The notes below the pieces were generated by a model. The model did not search any database, was not told the origin of the DNA, and saw only the letters and a list, made by a program, of their open reading frames with translations. Of a DNA stretch of 64,000 nt, positions 37,910-50,400 are shown piece by piece. The stretch is from Primula veris (taxonomy: Eukaryota; Streptophyta; Magnoliopsida; Ericales; Primulaceae): NCBI GenBank assembly GCA_963682055.1, contig OY821746.1, forward strand, positions 16,667,992 to 16,731,991, given 5' to 3'. Position numbers and translations under genes: made by a program. Position 1 is the first letter of the stretch. Each line of letters begins with the position of its first letter.

Positions 37910-40900
37910 TCAGCTATCCTTGTCGGGACCAATGTACATGGTGTAACCTGCTGAAATAAATATGAGCAAGCATCCAGCAAGTCTACCGAAGGATGGAGAT
38001 ACTTGTAATGAACTCAAGCCCCATAATTGTGATAGAGCAGCCTATAAAACATAATAAACGTGAAAAAGTTAGCTCAAAGATATCATGGTATAAATTGTCC
38101 AAGCAACAAGGTCAAATAACTTGAGAAAGTAGGCATTAACCATAAAAAAGCTTGTATTGTTCCGCATAAAATTATTTAATAGTGCACTCGGCTGAGGTTC
38201 AAAACAGAATTCATGCTATTCTAGTTAAGAAACTAAAGCAATGTTAGAAACAAGTTTGGAATATTGGCACCTCAAAGAATCAAGTAAAACACTTGAGATT
38301 TCCTACAGGCTACACCGTTTCTCAAGTCTCTGTCTCTCCCTTTTAACGTGTTTCACATTCGTATCATAAGAATTAAACTACATGCAACGTTCAAATACCG
38401 TGTCTTCTAAGTTTGTCTCAGGAAACAAAACCTCAAGTTCACAGTACTGGCTGAGGTCATAATTGTTTCTGTATAGATTAAGCTAAAATAACTACATCAA
38501 AATCAGAAAAATTTCATGCAATACGAATGAAACAGCAAATAAAGAACTATACCTCAATGTAAAGAATATTCGCAACTTTACTGGTTTTCTCTAGCTCAAG
38601 CCCACGTGCTAATAATACCTGCAATTACAGGTAAATACACATACAGTTAGTTCAACTCCCAGAAAACAGGAAAAGTATCACGTTCTCAAACAACAATTGA
38701 CTTTTAGGAAGAAAAAGAATACCTCCGCGAAGAAGGCCATTATTCCAAGTAAAATCATGAGAAAGAAAGAATAAAAACCAGGAAGCACGAAGTCCTGCAA
38801 GGAAAAAATAAGAAAGCACTCAAGACCTTGAATTTTGACAAACTTTGTAGCCAGAATACAAAAAGATAAATCTGTGATCAGCTGACGATATCACGATAAA
38901 GAAAAAAGACCACCAACAGTCGAATACAGGCTAATTATTAAAACCCAGGAGCCAAATTTGGTCTGGTAGCCCAAACTAAGGTTTTATTTTATGAATACAT
39001 TGATACCAAGACGCTGGAACTTGCTTAATTTAATACCATAGTTACAATTTCAACTGACCATTTGGATAGTCTTCGTCATTTTGGTACTCAATCAATCGGC
39101 TTTCATACATTAGGGTATTAACCGTATGAAATACCTAATGTTGGCGTGTAAGATCATATTTAGCTCGAAGGGTTAAATAGGCCATACATCATCAACATTG
39201 TGACCATACCTCAAAAAGAAATGAGCATATTAGTGAAGCAGGGCCAGCTAGTAACCCAAATGAAAAAACAGTGGATCTGAAAAAGACCAGAAAATAAAGC
39301 ATAATAAGCCGGACAATTTTATATTTCATCTCCACTAGGTTCTCCAGTAAAAGTATTTTACAGCTACGTTGACTAGTCGAGATAAGCATGATAATCTACT
39401 TACCCATGTGCCCAGATGTCACTACCTTAATTACTACTCTCAAATTCAATTCTTTGTCCATCCAAACAGAACACAAGATGATGCTTACTAAAAGTGTATT
39501 TTTTGCGTTTTCTATTTAATTCCATTTTATGTAATTTGACATGAGGACTATAAGAATGATCTTGTCAAGTCAGATACATGGGAAAATCATTTTTCGTATA
39601 AATGTGTAAGCTCAGCATAATCTTTTTGCTTTTGCAATTGATACTGAACTAAAAAAATAAAAAGAAGAAAAGAAGCGCAGGGTAAAAATCGTTACACTGG
39701 TTGATCGGATGCCTTTGCTCCAGCCCTTATTAAGCAATAGCTGATACCACCAATTATTGATGAAATTAAACCAGCTAATACAGCAAAATAATGATGGCTC
39801 AATTGAGAATTAACTGTTTCGGCTCCTTTGGCTAGCCAACCTGCAAACAGCAAATAGCATAATGATATCGATAAAAAAAAGGAAAAATATTTTCAATTTA
39901 AAGGAACTATTCTTTGCTTTATCAAAACCTGCCAACTTTATTTTCAATTTAAAGAAAAGCAGTTAAGTGAATTTAACTTGTGGATTCTACCACTGCGTCA
40001 TGTTCTGATCCAGTATAATGGAATGATTTGATACTTCTAGCATAAAGAACTTAATGCTGAACCATATAAACTTTTCCCATTTCCATCACAAATTATATAA
40101 TATAATACGATATTATTTAATTAGTAGACTCTACTAACAAGTGTACAAGTTCATATAAACCAATTTTACAAAGAGGACTGAGAAAAAAATGAACTGCCAG
40201 TATGCCGATGAAAAAGCATCGCATGCCCGTGCATGTATATGCCTTCATATTAGTTTTTAGATTAAATGGGTATAGCCCTACAAGGTGACATAAACTCACT
40301 AGTATACCTTGTGTGACAAACATTGGCTGGAAAATGAAGAGAACACCAAAAAAACTAGATGCGAGACCTGAAAAAAAGAATGAAAGTTTAGACATGAAAA
40401 CATCCTTCTCAACTATAATGTGATAAGACACATATGTTCTTTTTGATCACATTTAAAAGTTCCAATGTTAAAAAGGAAGATAATGCGAGGCATCAAGGTA
40501 ACTCAGGTAAGTACTTTGTATAAGAGCTATTTTGTCCAGTTTAAACAAGCTTTTCATAAGGCAAAAAGTATACAAAGCGAGCCAAATAGGGGTTTAAAAG
40601 GTGTGACTGCTTGGACTATCGATCATTAGAGAAGATAGTAAAGATTAAAATTAATTATAAATTCAAAAACATGTCATTTATTCATGTTAACGTTAGAAGA
40701 ATACATCAACGATTTTTTTTTACTTTCAGTATGACATTTTGGGAGCCTTTTTTCTATTAAAATTTTTAGCTCAAAAATTCTATAACTATTAGCACATCAC
40801 TTTATCCTCGTGACCTTTCCGTAGCTAGCAAATCTGTTTAACAAAATCGGCAATAAAGCCTATTTCAACACATAGTTTCATACCTAGCATTTCTGCGAAT

Positions 40901-41431
40901 TTCATTTTTTCGTTTAAGACAACTCTTGCGGCAAGGGAGGCAAAAATTGGAGTAGTAAAACTCAATACAATAGCCTGAGACATTGGTAATATCTGGATGC
41001 TGACAAAACAAGTGCCAGTTAACAATTTGACCAACTTTTTTCCCACATAAAACATTCCCAATTAAACTGGACAAGGTATCAGCATGCCTGCAAACTTAAT
41101 TGTATGTCTTCAAGTTGAATGAACAAAGCTCTAAGTCCAATTAACATAAGACAAACATAAGAAAAGAAATGATAAGAAAAACTAAATAACAAATTTTTTT
41201 TTTTTTTTTTTTTTGTCATTCATACTATTCCAACTAATTACTGAAACAAAGTTTGTGTCACCTGGAACAGTAGTAGTTTTATTGTGCTAGAAGTCTTGGT
41301 AGTTCTTTAAATTTTTTAACTTTAATCTAGATGCAGTGTTCTAAGAAACGTAATTACACGCAGAAAAGTCGGAAATAGAATGGTAGTCGGTGGCTGAACG
41401 ATTCGATTTGGAGGCAATTGGAAAAAAACAA

Positions 41432-41463
<32 letters not shown>

Positions 41464-44400
41464 GAAAAATAAAACCAAATTTGTTCAATCAAAGTCAGAT
41501 CTGATGAATGAAAGGTTCGATTTGACTTACGGTGTAACGATATGAGAACTGGAGAAGCAAAACGAGAAGCCCCCAATTTAAATATAGGGTTCTTAAAAGA
41601 AAACCAAAAGATTACACCCCTTCCCAAAATAATTGATCACTGCGAAACTACATGCAACTTTGACTTCCAAAAATCTCGTATTTAAATTGACGATTTAATA
41701 TCATTATATAGTTTATTTTCCAAACTATATGACCAAATTGTGAACATTTCCATTCCGGTAATTTAAATAAAGATATTTGAAAGTCAAAGTTTTGCTTGGT
41801 TTTATAGCTATCAATTATTTAGGGGGAGGGAGTATAAAGTATAGAGAAAGAGATACGGGACGAATGTGCGATGCAACTAATGGATATATTTTTAACTGTT
41901 TTCGATTTATTACTGTTAGAGTTATTACTGTGCGATGCAACATTATTCTGTCTACTTGTGTTTCTGTTTCGATTTGCTACGGGGTATTTTCGACTGATTT
42001 AGTGATTCGGTTAGATTTTTATTCGAGGTTTGGAATAGTGAGCAGACTGACGGGGTTAATGGTCTGACTTCCAGTAAATTATTATTTTCTTCTAATATTT
42101 ATATAGTCTCGGGTTCAGTTCTTTGCTCCTTCATTTCGGATTATTGGGATTGCAAGTGGTTTGGTTCTTTGGCTTGTGTTTTTGATATCGTCTTGGTATA
42201 TTTGGTATCTAGTGGTGATTGTTTGTTTTAAAAAAATATATATATATATATAAATAAAAAACAAAAAATAAAAAAAATGACTGGATCCGAAAATATCGAT
42301 GTAAAACATGATGCACTTATTACTTATCCTAGCAAGCTTGTCCAGACACTACGATCCTCCCATATTTCCACTTCCGTGTCAACTTTAGCCAACTCAGATG
42401 ATGTTAGTTGTGTTGTTTCTGATCCTATATTGTGGCTTTTAGATTCGGGTGCTAGTTCACATATGTCGGGCAACTCCTTACTATTTTCTGGTTTGAATTC
42501 TATCGACCATCGTATTATATTGGCGGATGGTTCATCTCGTCCTGTGTCCGGTAAAGGTACTATTCACCTTCATCCGACTTTGTTGTTCCCTGACTGTCTT
42601 TAATTTTCCTTTTAATTTGCTATCTGTTAGCCGGTTGACTAAGTCGTTACATTCTTCAGTTAGCTTTTCTCCAAAATCTTGTGTTTTTAAGGATGTAAAA
42701 ACAGGAAAATCAATTGGTTCAGGACATGAAAGAAATGGTTTATATTATTTGGACCCTCAGAGCTTCACTTCTTCATATTCGTTCATGTTAAGTGCCACTG
42801 TTACCCCACTACAATGGCATTTTCGTCTTGGTCATCCGTCCTTGGCTAAATTGAAACAAGTCATGCCTAATTTGCGTAGTGTTTCTCCGTTAGAGTGTGA
42901 AGCTTGTGAACTAGGAAAACACCATCGGAGTTCTTTTCCTAGTAGTGGTTCGAATACGCAAGCTAATCCTTTTGATCTTGTTCACCCGGATATATGAGGT
43001 CCTTCTCGCACTTCTGCCCATAATGGTTTTCAATATTTTGTCATTTTTGTTAATGATTTTTCTCGCATGACTTGGTCATTCTTAATGAAAAAAATAACTG
43101 AATTATCGTTTATTGTGACTCGTTTTTATAATGAAATTCTCACTCAGTTCGATAAAAAGATTAAGATCTTTTGTTCTGATAATGCGTTAAGAGTATGTTC
43201 AGTCAGTTATGGATTCATTTTGTGTTGATCAGGGGATCATTCATCAGACTAGTTGTGCTCGTACATCATAACAAAATGGTGTTGCTGAACGCAAACATCG
43301 ACATTTGTTGGATGTCGCTCGTACATTATTATTTAATATGGAGGTTCCTAAACATTTTTGGGGTGATGCTGTTTTAACTTCTTGTCATCTTATTAATCAA
43401 ATGCCTTATGTAGTTTTGGATAATTGATCTCCATTTTCTCTTATTTATCCTCATATTGATCCGTTTTCCGTGACACCTCGTATTTTCGATTGTGTAGACT
43501 TTGTTCATGTTCTTGATCCAGGTCAAGACAAACTTTCTCCTCGTGCTCGGAAGTGTGTATTTCTTGGCTATTCTCGTACTCATAAAGGCTATCTTGTTAT
43601 CATCCTCAGTCGCGCAGATACATTGTCAGTGCCGATGTTACCTTTTTCGAGTCCACTTCATTCTTTACAAGTACTGGTGCTCAACTTTATCCAGATATTA
43701 TATCCAGTGAAGATGCAGAATTGTCTGCTAGTCCTTCTCGTCGTGATGTCGCTCCTATTCCTTTGCCTATGCCTTCTTCTATTGTGGCCGAACCTCCACC
43801 AACTATAAAAGTATACAAGCATACTCGATTTCCAAACGTTACATCTCAGGTTCCAACTACATCTTCCGAGCCTGAGATTAGTGTACCTCTTTCTGATGCT
43901 TCTCCTTCCATGCCTTATGTTCCGTTGGACTCTGATGATTTGCCTATTGCTATTCGACGAGGTAAGCGTAGTTGCACTCAGCATCCTATCGCTAATTTCG
44001 TTTCTTATCATCGCACTTCTTCGTGTTTGCATTCGTTCGTTTGTGCCTTGTCTTCTGTTTCCGTTCCAGCGTCGTATAAAGAGGCGATTTCTTTATTTGG
44101 ATGGAAGTTTGCTATGGATAAAGAAATGAGTGCACTTCATCAGAACGACACTTGGGAACTTATAATCATACCTCCAGGAAAAAAGACGGTTGGTTGTCAT
44201 TGGGTCTATACACTAAAGTATCAGCAGATGGTTCTGTTGAGCGATTGAAAGCTCGTTTAGTGGCTAAGGGTTATACCCAGACGTATGGTGTTGACTATAG
44301 AGAGACATTTTCTCACGTTGCTTGTCTTAATTCGGTTCGGATTCTTCTTGCTATTGTTGTAAGTCGAAATTGGCTTTTGTATCAGCTCGATATAAAAAAT

Positions 44401-47400
44401 GCTTTTTTACATGGTGAACTGCAGGAAGATGTTTATATGGATCAGCCACCAGGTTATATTCAATCTGGCAGTGAGCACCTTGTTTGTCGACTCCGCCGTG
44501 CACTGTATGGTTTAAAACAATCTCCCCGGCATAGTTTGATCGGTTTAGTACGGTTGTTACTGACTATGGGTTTCGTCGATCATGTTCAGACCACTTTGTA
44601 TTCACTCGACAGACATCGTCGGGTATTATTGTTAGTATTGTGTATGTCGATGATATTATTATTTCTGGAGATGACGCCCAAGGTATTGCCCAGTTGAAGC
44701 GTTATTTAGGACAAGAGTTTCGTACCAAAGACTTGGGCGCTCTTCGATATTTTCTTGGGATAGAAGTTGTTCCTTCTTCTAAGGGATTATCACTTTCTCA
44801 GCGAAAGTATGTGTTAGATCTTCTTTTCGAAACTGATTTATTAGGTTCTCGTCCATCTGATACACCGGTTAAACTTGATATGGAGACTGGTGCTCTATTT
44901 CCTGATGTTGGTCGGTATCGTCGTCTTGTAGGCAAGCTTATTTATCTTACTGTTACCCGTCCATATATCACTTACGATGTGGGTGTGGTCAGTAGATTCA
45001 TGCAAGCTCCTCGTTATCCGCATTTTGAGACTGTTTGTCGTATTTTGCGATATCTTAAAGGTGCTCCTGGTCGTGGTTTACTTTATAGTACATCTTCTTT
45101 ATCTGTTGCGGGGATGAGCGATGCTGATTGGGCTGGAGATGGTTATGATAGGTGTTTACTTCTCAATATTGTACATTTATTGGTTGCAATCTTGTTACTT
45201 GACGTAGTAAAAAGCAAAATGTTGTCGCTCGTTCCAGTGCTGAAGCAAAATACCGTGCTATAGCTCATAATGCTTCAGAGATGTTATGGGTTTGTTCGCT
45301 CCTTCATGATTTTGGTGTGCTAATTACCGAACCGATGCCTATGTTTTGTGATAATCAATCTGCTATTTTTATTGCTAATAACCCGATTTTTCACGAGAGC
45401 ACTAAGCATATTGAGGTCGACTGTCATTTCATTCGCGATATGATCATTCGGAAAGATCTATGTACCCCTTTTATTCGTTCTGAGTTTCAATTGGGAGATA
45501 TTTTGACGAAGCATCTGTCTCGGGTTTTATTTAAAGAAATGTGTTCCAAGCTGGGCATTTTTGATTTGTATGCTCCAGCTTGAGGGGGTGTTAGAGTTAT
45601 TAGTTGATCAGTTAGTTTTTGTTTCTATATTTCTCTATTTGTTATTTATTAATAATGTTGAGGACTGAATATGTAATTTGCTACTTGTTTTGATATAACA
45701 TATTGTGGGTGTAGGCTTTTCCTAACACACCACTAATTTCTCATTTCTAACTACTACAAAACAAGTCCCTGGAGTTTTACAGAACTTACAAAATATATCT
45801 GATTTCAAAATATTGTAACATGAAAAGTTTCAGAAAATTCCGAAAAAGCCATAGTGGGAGGCCATCTATTAAACGGCGATTCACGTTTTTTTACAACTTC
45901 ATTTAATTAACAAGGAAGCTTTGACAATAATAATAAAAGTATTTCTCTAGGCCGATTAGCTAGAGAATATCTCCCGTAAACACGAACAAATGGTAAATGT
46001 GAAAATGGCAAACAGATCTGCTGAAGGTTAAACGTTTATCCTCTATAGTTGTAATAATAATTAGATTTACAAATTTAGACGGAATCACAGAGAAATGAAT
46101 GGTTTGATTTTTCCGAAGATAATATCTTCAAATTATAAGATTTTAATCTGAAATTTCAGATAAGGGCTCAGGTCTTCTTGTATATATTGATGCAAAATAT
46201 AACTTTTATTAAATGTATATCAGAGACCACTCATGATGCCATTGATGATTTGAACTTATAAAATCAACTAATTAAGGAGGGAGATAATGGGGAATGAAAG
46301 GGGTGGAGCTTCCAAACTCCCATTTACAAAAAGGTTCAACTGTGGACAATATAGGGGAAGAAACAGATGTGAGGATTCCCTACGAGTATCTAACTGTGGA
46401 CAATATAATTAATTTATCATACAGTTATAGCCCTATAAAGAATCAGTTCTCACTAATGAAACTAAGTCCGTCAGAGACTCGTTATTTATTATATATTGCT
46501 AAAAAGTAGAAACTATTTAGGCCAAGTACAAAATAATGGAGGAGAAAACAAAAGCCGAGAGTGAAATTCCTATCCGCTGTTCTAGTTGCTGTTACACAGT
46601 TAGGTTCCAAGTACAGTTATAACCTAAGTATAATGATGGACAGAACTTGTAAAGTTAAATGTACTTGAACTAATTCACACGCACATTTAACAACGGAGTT
46701 CACCCAACTAGGCTACGTCTCCGGAACACTCACACAGATTAATGATATTATAAAAGCTTACGATATAGGATTCAAGTCTTAATGAAAAACTCTCAGACTC
46801 ACTCTAGGTTTTTCTGCCTATCTCTATATTGCTCCTACCTTATAACTATCACTCAAAAGATCAATGACAGCCCACAATTTTTCGTTTTAAAAGCTCACTG
46901 TGTATTCTCTCAAAGTTGAGTTCTTTATAATTTAGAACACGCTGTTCACAAGCAAAGTTATTAACTATTTAAAGAGAGACAATCTTCTTTCTTCAAGATC
47001 TTGTTGATTGATTTGGCCTCTTCTAATTGATCTCAATCTTTCCATCTTTGCACGAGATACTGCTGCATTTGATTGATCTCAATCTTCATGTTAATACCTG
47101 TTAATAACTTGCTTAACAATAGGAGTTACTATTTCCTTAAACAAGGAATATATAAAATACTATCTTTTAGATATAGAATCTCAATATATTTTGAAATCAT
47201 AACTCCATATAACATTCAATCTAATTGGATCATAACAGATTTTGTAAACACATAGATTGAATTTCGTGATAAAGACTTTGCATAATAATAGAGATTTAGT
47301 GCACAATAATAGGAACAATATCTCCTAAACTAATTTACATATATCTTTTTAAGCAACTTCCATTATTTATCACCTTAATATTCTCAATATATATAAAGTA

Positions 47401-50400
47401 AATCTTTTTAAACAAATAAGAATATATCCTGCATACTTTAATTCAAATAAAAAACTTTAAAGATTAAGTAATGCGGTTAGACAGAAGAAGACAGAATCAT
47501 GCGTATTGGCAGGTTGGAACTGTGGTTGCAACTGAGGTTGCAACCATAAAACTGTCTCAATTCTTAACATTCAACTTGGATTATTTTGTTCAAGCCAATT
47601 GACAACAAAGAGTTACTAGGCCAGAAATATGATCCTAACAGAGAGGAAGTTCCATAATTCAATAGAAAGTCATTACTTAAATTTGTCAAGGTTTGAACTA
47701 ACAAATGGGAGGATTTAATACTAAGAATTGTGAATAAAAACTTGGCAGAGACACTAACCAATAAACAAAGCCCAATAATGAGATGAATCCTGTGACTGTT
47801 CTACAGACTAAGAATTTCCTGGCATGGCTTGGTCCAAACATTGTCTGTCCATTTCTTCTCAGCCAAATAAATGATAATACCAAAATAACTCCACACCTGA
47901 CCGATGCTGTTTCAAGAAGTGGTATGGATTGAGCTGCCATCCAAAAATATAAAATTTAAAGTTTAATCATGAGAACGAGCAAAAGCTAACTGTGACAATA
48001 CATGCATCAATATACAGGGTACATATCATTGTCCAAAACCGCCAAATGAATTATACTGTTGTTACAAAGAGACAAAAAAGGTACCACGGACAATTTATCA
48101 ATCTTATTATGCACTGTAAGAAGATTATAACTTCAAGATTGATGTAATCTAAACAATTTTTTAGTCTGAAACACACTACAACCATTTATAGCCAAGGAAT
48201 AATATCCCATTTTGTTTGAGCTTCCGTCATTAGTTGTGAGTCTAGTGACTTCTTGCACACACATTTTACGAGATACTCCCACAATACCATATTACAAAAA
48301 TTAAAGTAACTTGTATGAATATAACTATAGTGTGTGGCATTTTATGTAACGCAAGTCTAATTTATATATGACAAAAACATTGCAACTTGGTTATTTATGA
48401 CGACACTGAAAGAAACATGACAGATTCAAAATACATTATTCTCTGGACGACAGAAACAAAAAAGATTAAAAGGTATTCTAAAGTGCTTAATGAGGAGAAT
48501 CACTTCACAATACCTTAGTTCACATAACATTATAACAATCTACAGGGGAGACACAAAAAGTGTTAATGCTAGATATAAAAAGATTGAAAAGTATTCTAAA
48601 GTACTTAATAAGGAGAATCACTTCACAATACCTTAGTTCACATAACATTATAACAATCTACAGAGGAGACACAAAAAGTGCTAATGCTAGACATTCTAAA
48701 GAGAATGCTATAATGGGAACAAAGGACAGTTGTAAGCCAATTATTTGCAATAAGTTCTGATTTCCAACAAGAAAAGTCACTGCATGTTTATAGCTGGCTT
48801 AATCGTAGTGCAACGAGGGAAAAACACCTACATTCTCTTGCTGAATACTTGTTAGTTTTTAGCACAAAAATTACAAAAGTAAGTGGCATACTGACCAGAA
48901 AATAAATCTGATACGAGTTCCATGATCCAATAGATAGTAGACGAAAGGCCCATGCATAGGAGCCCAGAATACCTAGATGCGCTCCACGCCCAAATAATAA
49001 ATTGGAAAAAAGTAGATGCATTTGTTTCAACTGAACTTGTCACTTGCTCCTGCAAATAAAAAAGAAAAGTAGACGTTATATCTCCATATCTTATTGTTAA
49101 AACAAATACAAAATAAGATGAAAAAAAGAGACCACTCAGATGAAAGATCCTATAACCTGAACCGAAGTCAGATCTGAGAGTCATACCATGGCCACATGCA
49201 GTTCTGCATAGGAACTGCCAACTGGTAATGGGACTTGGGCAATAATTGTATAAAGTTTTGTTGTTGTTGTCATGATTAGTTGTCAAGTCATAGCTTGTGC
49301 AAAAATTCAAATAAGAAGGGACTTTGACTTCATATTAAGATTGCTGAAGCTGGCCTGATACATTTAAGTCAAAAAGGAAATTCTCATGTGTTGGAAGTTG
49401 TACCAGTTTTGGAGTTGTGTGGTCATTATTGTTGCCTCGGACGAGTGCCATTTCAGCTTTAACATTCTTAAAAATTGTTGATATCTTGATATGTAAATGA
49501 AACATTGGAATGAAACCTCGATAAGGAGAATAGGTCGACTCATGTAAATAATAACTGTTTAAGGTTTCAAAATTAGACCCTGGGTATCTTTCCTGAAATA
49601 AAAACTATCCTTGATTATGAAAATTTTAATTTTTTGTTCCAAATAATTAAAAAAACTTTACAAGGACAATTTTTTTTTCAAGGTCCCAAGTCAATGAGAT
49701 ATAAAGGAGCGTTAGTGCAGTGCTGGGACTAAAATAATTAAAAGTGGTCTCCATCACAGGTCATCCACGTTGTAAAACTGATAAAACATTCTATTTGAAA
49801 GCTCAGATGTAGAATCGATTGGTCCAATTTTTATTCAGGGATTTCATCAAAGACATTTCCTGGTTCGAGGATTATGAGCTCTTAAGAAAAGAACAGAGTG
49901 ACAACAGACGTGTACTTTACGTAGGAGGATCATAGCATGAGTGACATAGAACATTTGCCAGAAACGACAATGACAAAAATAAATAGGCTAGTTTAACTCC
50001 TACAGATTGGCATATCATTGTAGCATATCCCTCTTAAAGAACACCCATTTTAAATGAAACCCCAGAACTAGACCATTTCAAGCCATGTGGTATGCGTGTT
50101 AAACAAAGAACTGAAATGACCATTTAAATAAATTGATCACTAAGGACAACACAAAATCACATCCAAAAATTCAGACTTTCTGCTTCTTCTGTTTTCCCCA
50201 ATGCTTAAAACAGTTTATTATCAGCGTTTCAACTCAAATGGAAGTTTCTTAGAGTACTTTCTTTTAAGGGTTTTGGACGTAATAAAGTTATAAACTTATA
50301 ATGCAACTTTTATAATCCTTCAGAAGTTATGTGTCCTCTCCAAGACATATACCACCTAATTTCACCAGTGCAGCCACCCTATGTTTAATCATATTGAACA

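Larger units (their letters stand above)
41914..45727 (+). mobile_element. Ty1/copia retrotransposon in intron 3 of the DMT gene, antisense to it
   Basis: A pol region from 42.3 to 45.58 kb is followed by the purine tract TTGAGGGGG and a 139-bp 3' LTR (45589-45727, TGTTAGAGTTATT to CCTAACA). At the left only a short match to the LTR start (TGTTAGAGTTATTA at 41914) is seen, and gag was not recognised, so the 5' part is deleted or rearranged. No target duplication was found. Confidence 0.75.
41000..47758 (-). other. Intron 3 of the DMT gene, expanded by insertions
   Basis: The acceptor is TTTTGTCAG at 41000 and the donor GTTAGT at 47758. The intron holds a T run near 41193, a 31-base G run, a degenerate Stowaway MITE, a copia element on the plus strand, and AT-rich DNA. 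Around 46690-46730 a TTCACCCAACTAGGCTACGT sequence resembles transcribed LTR ends of other plant retroelements, but I could not define an element there. Confidence 0.85.

Noticed and set aside
41322..41627. 101-residue minus-strand ORF with a poly-proline run
   Set aside because: The proline run is only the 31-base G tract read on the other strand; the rest has no motif.
43658..44032. 124-residue minus-strand ORF
   Set aside because: It lies opposite the copia pol coding strand and is a shadow of it.
48852..49310. 152-residue minus ORF taken as one exon of the DMT gene
   Set aside because: Only 48896-49049 is supported: it has a proper acceptor (TTTGCAG) and joins in phase with the first exon at 53790. 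The rest of the frame is intron.
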